7,802 bases of DNA, from NCBI GenBank assembly GCA_023418255.1, contig JAEZZZ010000039.1:1-7802 (forward strand), read 5' to 3'. Of this stretch, positions 1 to 6,281 are shown one piece after another. The DNA is from Bacteroidota bacterium (GTDB lineage Bacteria > Bacteroidota > Bacteroidia > Bacteroidales > Dysgonomonadaceae). The position numbers and the translations under genes were made by a program. The notes beneath the pieces are model-generated. The model had not been told where the DNA came from, ran no database searches, and worked only from the letters and a program-made list of their open reading frames with translations. How positions within the stretch are numbered: the stretch's first letter is position 1; the number at the start of each line of letters is the position of its first letter.

Positions 1-113
1 GTAGGGAGTAAAGACAGTTGCCGGATACATCCGCACAAACCGTCTATGCCCTTACGCAAATCAACGCCTTGCATACACAACACAAACCGATTGCTTTCAT
101 TTAAACTAAACAT
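1..113 (-). CDS. tnpB: IS66-family TnpB accessory protein, N-terminal fragment running off the left edge
   Basis: Reading the minus strand from an ATG at 113 gives 37 codons to the window edge. The peptide begins MFSLNESNRFVLCMQ and continues through a VDLRKGIDGLCG stretch. This matches the start of IS66 Orf2/TnpB proteins, which typically open MFSL...RYYLY and then carry a (T/V)DMRKGFDGL motif. TnpB is an accessory protein needed for IS66 transposition; its biochemical role is not well defined. The rest of the gene, and the large TnpC transposase that normally follows, would lie to the left of this window. Upstream of the start (114-300) I find no recognisable TnpA reading frame on the minus strand, so the element either lacks tnpA or is decayed at this end. 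The start is chosen by match to the family. Whether the gene is intact beyond the edge cannot be told. Confidence 0.8.
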   Translation of the reverse strand, partial: MFSLNESNRFVLCMQGVDLRKGIDGLCGCIRQLSLLP

Positions 114-551
114 TTCGTTTTTTTCGACAAAGATCGAAAAAGCAAGGGAGAACTAAAAGACGGCGAATTTGGGATGATTACTTTAATGTAATAACGGTTG
201 ATGAGGGGTTCTATTATTGTCTAATTAATCAAAAGATTTATTTGGATATTTCTTTGGATTTATCTCTTTTTCTCGCTTAAAAATACGATATGCACTGATT
301 CATGAGAAAGAGCAGAGCCGTGTAAAGGTTTCTATTTATTCATTCTTGGATAAGAAATCCTCAATTAACACCAGTTATGATATCAGCACAATTGAACGAG
401 CTTTCGCTTATGTCTAACTCGCTTCAATATTAGAGGTTAATGGCAATCCCATTTGGTCACAGCTAATTGAACGAAGAGAGACCGGAAGGTGTGTCCGCTT
501 CAATTCTAGCAAATTTTTAGTGGCCTGTGTGGTTTTGAAAGAAAAATCACG
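114..551. other. Gene-free stretch between the IS66 end and the mutL operon
   Basis: No convincing gene was found on either strand. The plus strand has an open run in one frame from about 229 to a TAA at 415-417. The same frame then reopens and continues without a stop into the small membrane-protein gene at 583. Neither translated part resembles a family I recognise. Two related short units occur about 75 bases apart: ATTGAACGA at 391-399 and 466-474, each followed by CGCTTCAAT at 420-428 and 496-504. The end of the IS66 element probably lies somewhere in this stretch, but no terminal repeat could be identified. Confidence 0.5.
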
Positions 552-559
552 TACATTTG
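552..559 (+). promoter_or_regulatory. Bacteroidetes-type -7 box (TACATTTG) for the mutL operon
   Basis: TACATTTG matches the TAnnTTTG -7 consensus of the Bacteroidetes primary sigma factor. Transcription would begin about 5-8 bases later, leaving a leader of only about 15-20 bases before the ATG at 583. The nearest TTTG upstream (534-537) sits 14 bases away, closer than the usual -33 spacing, so the -33 element is weak or absent. The position argues that the downstream gene starts at 583 rather than at in-frame alternative codons further upstream (such as 520). Confidence 0.5.
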
Positions 560-582
560 TATATAATAAAATAGAGAAAGTT

Positions 583-912
583 ATGAGTATGTTTTTTTTC
601 TACAACAATCGAAAGCCACGCCGATTTAATTATAAACCAATTCTTTTCGATCCAGAAGAAGAGCAGCGACAAGCGCGACTTGAAAAACGAATTGCCGAAA
701 TAAAAAAAGAGATGGGCGTGGAGGCTTCCGAAGAACCTAAAGTTCACAAAGTTGATCTCGGTGAAGAATTTATTCAACAAACGACTCATCTGAAAAAACG
801 AAAAGAAAGAGAAAAAACAGGTCAAGCACCCTTTTTTACCAACAATATGTTGTTGTTTATCTTCTTGTTGGTGCTGGCTGCGGTACTCTATTTCTTGCTG
901 TTTTACAGATAA
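583..912 (+). CDS. Small membrane protein with a C-terminal anchor, first gene of the mutL operon
   Basis: The 109-residue product has three visible parts. A basic aromatic N-terminus (MSMFFFYNNRKPRRFNYKP) is followed by a charged, likely coiled-coil stretch at about residues 24-44 (DPEEEQRQARLEKRIAEIKK). A single hydrophobic segment at about 89-107 ends in FLLFYR. There is no signal peptide, and the Lys/Arg-rich stretch at 71-78 precedes the membrane segment, so the bulk is probably cytoplasmic with a tail anchor. The start at 583 is preferred because a -7 promoter box lies at 552-559; an ATG at 589 is an alternative. The stop is 15 bases before mutL, suggesting co-transcription. Short proteins of this shape occur upstream of mutL in Bacteroidetes as far as I recall, but no function is known to me. 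The gene itself looks real; the role is open. Confidence 0.75.
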   Translation: MSMFFFYNNRKPRRFNYKPILFDPEEEQRQARLEKRIAEIKKEMGVEASEEPKVHKVDLGEEFIQQTTHLKKRKEREKTGQAPFFTNNMLLFIFLLVLAAVLYFLLFYR

Positions 913-917
913 ATTTG
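910..917 (+). promoter_or_regulatory. Possible internal -7 box (TAAATTTG) just before mutL
   Basis: TAAATTTG fits TAnnTTTG and overlaps the stop codon of the preceding gene. A start site about 5-8 bases downstream would fall only a few bases from the mutL ATG at 928, giving an almost leaderless message. No correctly spaced -33 TTTG was seen, and the AT-rich setting makes chance matches likely. Confidence 0.25.
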
Positions 918-927
918 CTATAATAAT

Positions 928-2766
928 ATGCCCGATATCGTTCATTTACTGCCCGATTCCATTGCCAATCAAATAGCTGCCGGAGAAGTCATTCAGCGTC
1001 CTGCTTCTGTGGTGAAAGAGCTTGTCGAAAACTCGCTTGATGCCGGAGCCACACATATACAAATTGTGTTAAAGATGGCAGGACGAAGTCTTATTCAGGT
1101 AATTGATAATGGCAAGGGAATGTCGGTGACAGACGCACGCATGGCTTTTGAGCGCCATGCCACATCGAAAATAAAAACAGCCGATGATTTGTTTTCGCTC
1201 ACCACACGAGGTTTCAGGGGCGAGGCTCTGCCATCGATTGCCGCTATTTCGCAGGTTGAAGTCAAAAGTAAAAGAGCCGAAGATGAAGTGGGAACGCTGC
1301 TCGTTATTGCCGGCTCAAAAGTGGAAAAACAAGAGGTTGTAGTTTGCAGTGAGGGAACCACTATCTCAGTGAAAAATATATTTTATAATGTACCCGCACG
1401 GCGCAAGTTTTTGAAATCCAACGAGACCGAACGAAGAAATATTTTCAACGAAATAGAACGCATTGCCCTTGTAAATCCCGAAGTTGAATTTACATTGATA
1501 GAAAACGATGTACAAACATTGCAGCTGCCACCCGCATCGTTACGACAACGCATTGTGCAGTTGGAGGGAAAAAGCATAAATCAGCAGCTGATAGAAATAA
1601 ATGAAGAAACAACGCTCGGAAAAATATATGGTTATGTGGCACGTCCTGAGTTTGCCAAAAAAGGCCGTCGCGGACAGTTCTTTTTTGTCAATCGGCGATA
1701 CATTCGCCATCCCTATTTTCATCGAGCAGTGATGGCTGCCTTCGAGTCGCTTATTGCGCCTAATGAATATCCAGAATACTTTATCTATTTCGAAGTAGAA
1801 CCATCATCTATCGATGTCAATATTCATCCCACAAAAACAGAGGTGAAATTTGAAAACGAACAGACACTTTGGCAAATTCTGATGGTTACCGTCAAAGAAT
1901 CGCTTGGCAAATTCAGTGCCATGCCAAGTATCGATTTTGATACCGCCGATTCGGTAGACATTCCTGTTTTTGACCCTTCACAAAAGGTTTCGCCACCAAA
2001 AGTAAACGTTAATCCCAACTATAATCCCTTTCACACACACAAGCACGAACAATATAGCCCAACAAAGCCTTCGTTTAATTGGGAACAACTGTATAAGGGA
2101 TTTAATGAGCAGGAAAAAGAGGAGTTCTCGGCACATTCGATCGATGCAACTCTTGATTTTTTAGCCCCGAAAGAGACAGAAAAGCAACATACCGGAGAAA
2201 ACCACTTTCCCGAATATTATCAATACAAGAAAAAGGCTATCTTAACGTCCGTAAAATCCGGACTCATGATTATTGATCAACATCGAGCGCATATTCGCAT
2301 TTTGTTTGACCGATACATCGAGCAGATAAAAAATAAAAAAGGCGTTTCGCAACGAGTGCTTTTTCCCGAAACACTCGAACTATCAGCGACAGAAGCAGCG
2401 GCTTTGCCGGATATATTGGACGACCTACTTGCCCTGGGATTTGAGCTTACATCGCTCGGGAAAAATACGTTTGCCATACAAGGCATACCTTCCGAAATAG
2501 AAAATCCCGATGCCGTGAAAATGATTCGGCAGATGATTGAAAAACGAATGGAGACCGGTAGCGATGTGAAAGAGGAAATTCGCGAAAGCATTGCCCTCTC
2601 GTTAGCAAACTTGACGGCTATTCCGTATGGGAAAACGCTCTCCTCGGAAGAGATGTTAATGCTCGTAAATCAACTGTTTGCATCGCCTGCGCCTAACTAT
2701 ACCCCCAACGGGCAGGTTGTTATTTCCGTTATTTCGGATGCTGAAATGGAGAAAAAAATGAAATAG
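928..2766 (+). CDS. mutL: DNA mismatch repair protein MutL
   Basis: MutL couples mismatch recognition by MutS to downstream excision. The 612-residue product has the full N-terminal GHKL ATPase: motif I ELVENSLDAGA at 31-41 with Glu31 and Asn35 in the catalytic and metal-binding positions, motif II DNGKGM at 60-65, and motif III GFRGEAL at 95-101. The transducer region follows, with YNVPARRKFL (153-162) and DVNIHPTKTEVKF (296-308). A low-complexity linker spans about 335-425, and the C-terminal dimerisation domain spans about 430-612. The C-terminal motif reads DQHRAHIRILFD at 450-461, which departs from the endonuclease motif DQHA(X)2E(X)4E. The later metal-site motif CPHGRP is replaced by YTPNG at 591-595. 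Nicking activity therefore looks absent, although no MutH is known in this phylum. The gene is second in the operon, 15 bases after the small membrane protein and 9 bases before the Rieske-like lipoprotein. It appears intact. Confidence 0.97.
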   Translation: MPDIVHLLPDSIANQIAAGEVIQRPASVVKELVENSLDAGATHIQIVLKMAGRSLIQVIDNGKGMSVTDARMAFERHATSKIKTADDLFSLTTRGFRGEALPSIAAISQVEVKSKRAEDEVGTLLVIAGSKVEKQEVVVCSEGTTISVKNIFYNVPARRKFLKSNETERRNIFNEIERIALVNPEVEFTLIENDVQTLQLPPASLRQRIVQLEGKSINQQLIEINEETTLGKIYGYVARPEFAKKGRRGQFFFVNRRYIRHPYFHRAVMAAFESLIAPNEYPEYFIYFEVEPSSIDVNIHPTKTEVKFENEQTLWQILMVTVKESLGKFSAMPSIDFDTADSVDIPVFDPSQKVSPPKVNVNPNYNPFHTHKHEQYSPTKPSFNWEQLYKGFNEQEKEEFSAHSIDATLDFLAPKETEKQHTGENHFPEYYQYKKKAILTSVKSGLMIIDQHRAHIRILFDRYIEQIKNKKGVSQRVLFPETLELSATEAAALPDILDDLLALGFELTSLGKNTFAIQGIPSEIENPDAVKMIRQMIEKRMETGSDVKEEIRESIALSLANLTAIPYGKTLSSEEMLMLVNQLFASPAPNYTPNGQVVISVISDAEMEKKMK

Positions 2767-2775
2767 CCGATAGGA

Positions 2776-3219
2776 ATGAGAAAAATAAAATTCATCTGTT
2801 TGATACCACTGCTTTGTTTGACAATCTCATGTTCCAAGGAGGAGATAAAATCAACCATTCCATACGCGCCTGTTAACTTTAAGATAGACCTTGTGGCTGA
2901 TAAAATCGATTATTTTGACTATGCTCTCTTTGAGCAGCCCCGCTTGGCAGGTGAATATGTCGGTTATGCCGGATTATTGATTTTCAGAGATCATGAAGGC
3001 GTTTTATTTGCATTTGATTTGTGTTGCCCGTATGAGAAAAAAAGAGACATCAAGGTGCAACCAAATGCTTTGGGAGAAGCAAAATGCCCTGCTTGCCAAA
3101 CGGTTTATGATATTATGCATCAAGGACAGGGCTTTGCAAAGTCCGGACCCGGGAAGTTGCATCTTCAGCGTTATTCGGTGCTCAAGTCTTCCGAAGGTAT
3201 ATATAGAATAAGAAACTAA
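2776..3219 (+). CDS. Rieske-like lipoprotein with a cysteine-only metal-site pattern
   Basis: The 147-residue product begins with a lipoprotein signal (MRKIKFICLIPLLCLTISC), with the lipidated residue predicted at Cys19. The next residues are SKEE, which resembles the K-(D/E)2 lipoprotein export signal described for Bacteroidetes surface lipoproteins. The mature part has the layout of a small Rieske fold: a first knuckle with Cys83-Cys84-Pro-Tyr, a second with Cys104-Pro-Ala-Cys107, and SGPGKLHLQRYSV at 123-135 echoing the proline-loop and final strands. Classical Rieske proteins carry CxH and CxxH and bind a [2Fe-2S] cluster. Here both histidines are missing and four cysteines lie at the site. 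It could bind zinc or an Fe-S centre through cysteines, or have lost metal binding. It is the last gene of the mutL block, 9 bases after mutL. The partner and pathway are unknown; the family assignment is by pattern. Confidence 0.75.
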   Translation: MRKIKFICLIPLLCLTISCSKEEIKSTIPYAPVNFKIDLVADKIDYFDYALFEQPRLAGEYVGYAGLLIFRDHEGVLFAFDLCCPYEKKRDIKVQPNALGEAKCPACQTVYDIMHQGQGFAKSGPGKLHLQRYSVLKSSEGIYRIRN

Positions 3220-3294
3220 CGGAATTAAATGTCTTATTCTCTCGTCGTGCAATAAATTTCTTTGAAAAGAAGCCAACCTTTGTGAAAATTATGC

Positions 3295-3302
3295 TATTTT
3301 TG
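3295..3302 (+). promoter_or_regulatory. Possible -7 box (TATTTTTG) upstream of the antiporter
   Basis: TATTTTTG fits TAnnTTTG and lies in the 228-base gap between the Rieske-like gene and the antiporter. It would give a leader of roughly 140 bases. TTTG at 3279-3282 is 12 bases upstream and TTTG at 3261-3264 is 30 bases upstream; neither has the usual spacing. The leader contains a small GC-rich hairpin, GCGG at 3384-3387 with CCGC at 3393-3396, of unknown importance. No known riboswitch was recognised. Confidence 0.35.
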
Positions 3303-3447
3303 TATCTTTAAACAGAAGCCAATTTTGCTTATAACTAATTGCTTTTTTTTTCAATAAAACAAGAACAGGTTAAACTTCTTCTAGCGGGAATACCGCGGAA
3401 AAATATTTAACAACAATCAAAACGTCTTTAAATAAATCCTATTTTTA

Positions 3448-4662
3448 ATGAAAAAAGTTTACATATTTTCCGTCCTCTTAGTGGTAGGTTTAGTTTTATC
3501 ACAAATTATACCTCATGCGTTAGGCGAAGAAGGTTTCGCCATTTTCAAACATTTTTCGGATGCCCTTTTATACATCGCGCTTGGTTTTATTATGATTAAT
3601 GTAGGGCGTGAATTTGAGATTGATAAAAAGCATTGGCGTTCTTATGCCAAAGATTATTTAGTGGCCATGTTTGCCGCGGCAGTTCCATGGATGCTTGTTG
3701 CCTTTTATTATCTTTTTTCGTTGGCGCCCGTGGAGATGGCATTGTGGAAAAATGGCACAGCATGGAAAGAGACCTTTCTATTGAGCCGATTTGCGGCACC
3801 TACATCAGCGGGAATTCTTTTTACAATGCTGGCCGCGGCAGGTTTAAAACACTCCTGGGTGTATAAAAAAGTACAAGTATTAGCCATTTTTGATGACTTA
3901 GACACCATCCTGTTGATGATACCACTACAAATATTGATGATAGGCATGCGGTGGCAAATGTTTGTTATTGTGATTGTTGCTGTCGTATTGTTGTGGATTG
4001 GATGGCAAAAAATGAATACCTATAATTTCCGCCAAGATTGGAAATCGATTCTGCTTTATTCCGTCATTCTGTTTGTCGTAATCCATGGGATTTACTTGCT
4101 CTCTACCCATTTGTACGGAGACGATGGAAGCATTCATATCGAGATACTTCTTCCCGCCTTTGTTTTGGGAATGATTATAAAAATTAATCATGATGAAGTT
4201 CCAACACGAATACAAAAAAAAGCTGAGTCAGGGATTTCATACATCTTCATGTTGCTCGTAGGCATGAGCATGCCTCTGTTTATTGGTGTTGATTTTGCAC
4301 ACGAAGCGTCAAAAGTGACCTCTGTCATTTCAAAAATACCGATGCTACCATGGGGAAGCATTCTTCAACATGTGTTTATGATTACGCTCTTGTCCAATGT
4401 GGGCAAACTTGTTCCGATGCTCTTTTATAGAGACCGCCGGGTGACGGAACGATTGGCCGTTTCCATCGGGATGTTTACGCGTGGCGAAGTAGGAGCAGGC
4501 GTATTGTTCATTGCCATAGGCTACAATTTGAGCGGCGTGTTGCTTGTGGTTTCTGTGCTGGCAATGTGCCTAAACTTGTTATTGACGGGCATATTTATCG
4601 GGTTTGTAAAGAAACTTGCGCTCACCTCTTCGCAGGAGTTACGACGTGTGCGTGTTAAATAG
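3448..4662 (+). CDS. Cation/proton antiporter (CPA superfamily, Na+/H+ or K+/H+ exchanger)
   Basis: This 404-residue integral membrane protein has about 12 hydrophobic segments. It has no cytoplasmic nucleotide-binding domain, so it ends at the transporter core. Two motifs place it among monovalent cation/proton antiporters. RFAAPTSAGILFTML at 114-128 is followed by IFDDLDT at 147-153, whose Asp149-Asp150 pair sits where antiporters carry their ion- and proton-binding acids. TRGEVGAGVL at 344-353 matches the RGE motif near the end of Kef/CPA2-type proteins. A paired Asp-Asp site is typical of electrogenic exchangers such as NhaA, so Na+ extrusion or pH control at the inner membrane is the likely job; the ion itself cannot be read from the sequence. 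The ATG at 3448 (MKKVYIFSVLLVVG) begins directly with a membrane segment. The gene has its own upstream gap and looks monocistronic and intact. Confidence 0.85.
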   Translation: MKKVYIFSVLLVVGLVLSQIIPHALGEEGFAIFKHFSDALLYIALGFIMINVGREFEIDKKHWRSYAKDYLVAMFAAAVPWMLVAFYYLFSLAPVEMALWKNGTAWKETFLLSRFAAPTSAGILFTMLAAAGLKHSWVYKKVQVLAIFDDLDTILLMIPLQILMIGMRWQMFVIVIVAVVLLWIGWQKMNTYNFRQDWKSILLYSVILFVVIHGIYLLSTHLYGDDGSIHIEILLPAFVLGMIIKINHDEVPTRIQKKAESGISYIFMLLVGMSMPLFIGVDFAHEASKVTSVISKIPMLPWGSILQHVFMITLLSNVGKLVPMLFYRDRRVTERLAVSIGMFTRGEVGAGVLFIAIGYNLSGVLLVVSVLAMCLNLLLTGIFIGFVKKLALTSSQELRRVRVK

Positions 4663-4671
4663 TCGATAATG

Positions 4672-4693
4672 AGCCATTCATATAAAAATGGCT
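4672..4693. terminator. Weak inverted repeat after the antiporter gene
   Basis: AGCCATT (4672-4678) pairs with AATGGCT (4687-4693) around an 8-base loop, starting 9 bases after the antiporter stop. A 7-bp stem in this place could end transcription, but no T-run follows on the plus strand (the next bases are GAAATCC), so termination would be inefficient or factor-dependent. Confidence 0.35.
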
Positions 4694-4742
4694 GAAATCC
4701 TTATGAGTGAGTAATAATAAAGTGCATGATGCTATTTGTACA

Positions 4743-5381
4743 ATGAAACGAAGAAGCTATGTCATTTCACGTTTCCAAGCAATCTCTCTTGTTTGGGCAT
4801 TTTTGTTTGCATGCAATTCTCATGTTGAGGAAAATCCGCATCAGGAAATTCAACACAAACAAGAAATATTGACGGTATTGCACTCGCAGCGGTTGACGGA
4901 AGATACTCTTCAGCAGATGATTTATCAAAGCATGGACGAGAAAGACGAAGTTGCCACCATGCTTTATCTGAAAGAGCTGGGTAAAAGAAAGCGTGAGAAC
5001 TCTAAGTTTTCAGTAGCTATCGCACAACATCAAAATGCCCTGAACATCGCTATACACCTGAAAGACACACTCGAAATAGCACAAATCTATAATAATTTAG
5101 GAACCAACTTTCGACGCATTGGCGGTTATGCGGAAGCCTTAGACTATCATTATTCAGCTCTTCATATTGCCGAAGAATATTCACGGGGGGATACTGATGA
5201 TGGTCTGAAAAATATCATTGGTGTCGCTAAAAGTTTTTTTTCGGCAGCAAAAATTAGGGCTGATTTTCTCACATGTAATTCAGCCTATTTCGTTACTTTT
5301 GCTTTGATAAAAAAACGTAACGTGAACAAAAGTATACATTTCCTCGGACAGCCGAACACGCCAAGTACCCTCATGGCTTAA
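4743..5381 (+). pseudogene. TPR lipoprotein gene truncated by the IS4-type remnant
   Basis: From the ATG at 4743 the first 24 residues form a lipoprotein signal ending in the canonical lipobox Leu-Phe-Ala-Cys (Cys24). Two tetratricopeptide-like helical pairs follow at about residues 71-104 (LYLKELGKRKRENSKFSVAI) and 111-144 (IAQIYNNLGTNFRRIGGYAE). TPR character fades near residue 161 (about base 5226). After that the frame runs through insertion-sequence end sequence and into the transposase N-terminus before stopping at 5379-5381. The open frame is thus a chimera, and only the first 160 or so residues are native. Many Bacteroidetes periplasmic TPR proteins of this type continue into a membrane segment plus a histidine kinase or a helix-turn-helix domain. 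Such a tail would be the missing part here, but this is inference. The in-frame GTG at 4707 is a less likely start because it would put 12 extra polar residues before the signal peptide. Confidence 0.7.
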
Positions 5382-6224
5382 CCGTCTTCAAATCATCGAT
5401 TCGACAACAATAACACTATTCTCCAACCTCATCTTCAAGGGAGTCGGGCGACATCGCAAATCAGGAAGAAAGGCGGCATCAAGGTACACGCGAACATCCA
5501 CGCCAACAAGGGTGTTCCTTCTGACATTCGCTTTACTTCAGCCACCACCCATGACAGTTTCATGCTCAAGCCGTCCAACTATGCCCACGGCGACATCATT
5601 GCCATGGACAGGGCATATATCGATTACGCGAAGTTTGAGGAGCTCACACAGCGTGGGGTCATGTATGTTCCCAAAATGAAGAAGAATCTTGTCTATGAGA
5701 TCCTTTCGGACAAGATGCACATGCTTCGAAAAGATCTTATGCAAATAAGAGAAAAGCATGTGAGGTTCACCAAACCTCTCAAAGGTGGAGGTAACATAGA
5801 GCACCGGGCAAGAATTATCACATACCTCGACACAAAGCGGAAGAAGCCGGGGCCTGTCTCTTTGTTGACAAACGATATGGAAGCAGCCCCGATCGATATA
5901 ATCGAAACATACCGCAAGATATGGAAAATGTAACTGTTGTTCAAACAGTTGAAGCAGAACTTTCCACTCAGATATTTCTATGGGGAAAACACCAATGTCA
6001 TCAAGATTCTGACTTCGTTAACCCTTATCGCCAATTTGCTGATCATAATGCTGCAAAAGAGAATCAGGCGCACATGGAGCTTCTCCGGCATGGCGACCAT
6101 GGTCAGCATAATGCTGATGTATTACGTGAATTGCTACACCTTCTTTGAAGACCCGGAAAAAGATTGGGCGAAAATGATTCAAGCAGTCAAGGAAAGACCT
6201 CCTGAACCTTCACTTTTTGATTGA
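5322..6224 (+). pseudogene. IS4-family (DDE) transposase remnant in several reading frames
   Basis: Pieces of one transposase lie in order. VNKSIHFLGQP (from GTG 5322) is the N-terminus. EHAKYPHGLTVFK (from 5354) is in another frame. IIDSTTITLFSNLIFKGVGR (from 5392) is in a third frame and contains the first catalytic Asp (codon 5398). KKGGIKVHANIHANKGVPSD onward (from 5466) contains the second Asp in AMDRAYIDY (codon 5607). Then LLFKQLKQNFPLRYFYG (from 5934) runs to the end, ...PPEPSLFD, with its stop at 6222-6224. Between the first two pieces roughly 110-120 residues are missing compared with the usual family length of about 400. The third-to-fourth frame change at 5464-5472 is explained by loss of four bases from an AAAG-type repeat. 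At 5931-5933 a TAA replaces the catalytic Glu of the Y-x2-R-x3-E-x6-K signature. The gene cannot make an active enzyme. Confidence 0.88.
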
Positions 6225-6250
6225 TGGGGGCTTGGTTCGCTGAAATGAAA

Positions 6251-6281
6251 GTCTGAATCGCGTTAAATCTGCGATTCAGAC
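6251..6281 (-). terminator. Perfect 11-bp hairpin between the IS remnant and ychF, likely terminator for ychF
   Basis: GTCTGAATCGC (6251-6261) and GCGATTCAGAC (6271-6281) form an uninterrupted 11-bp stem with a 9-base loop. On the minus strand the stem is followed by TTTCATTT, a partial U-tract, and it lies about 35 bases after the ychF stop. It could therefore end ychF transcription. A plus-strand message would meet no U-run after the stem. The same hairpin resembles the palindrome at the left end of the IS remnant, so it may have arrived with the element and been co-opted. Confidence 0.5.

Larger units (their letters stand above)
5256..6281 (+). mobile_element. Decayed IS4-family insertion sequence
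   Basis: A dead transposase gene (5322-6224) is bracketed by related palindromes. At the left, TAGG(G)CTGA at 5255-5263 faces TCAGCCTA at 5280-5287. At the right, GTCTGAATCGC at 6251-6261 faces GCGATTCAGAC at 6271-6281. Both contain an outward pattern of the type CTGA...TTCAG, so I take them as the element's ends, giving about 1.0 kb. Intact relatives would be roughly 1.3-1.4 kb, consistent with the internal deletion seen in the transposase. Codon use inside the element (many ATC, GCC, CTC and AAG codons) is richer in G+C than the AT-leaning neighbours, in keeping with horizontal origin. No target-site duplication could be identified, and the exact ends are uncertain by tens of bases. Confidence 0.65.

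Noticed and set aside
391..505. Possible CRISPR repeats (recurring ATTGAACGA and CGCTTCAAT words)
   Set aside because: There are only two copies, each shared word is 9-10 bases, and no 25-45 base repeat with regular spacers or nearby cas genes is present.
520..582. Start of the small membrane protein at the upstream codon 520
   Set aside because: The promoter -7 box at 552-559 lies inside that extension, and the ATG at 583 gives a sensible protein start.
547..945. Minus-strand frame of about 130 codons opposite the small membrane-protein gene
   Set aside because: It lies antisense to a gene with a promoter, membrane anchor and operon spacing, and its Phe/Ser-rich peptide is the mirror of a Lys/Glu-rich coding strand.
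3251..3270. Terminator after the Rieske-like gene (TTCTTT...AAAGAA)
   Set aside because: The stem is six A/T-rich pairs with a two-base loop and no T-run follows, too weak to call.
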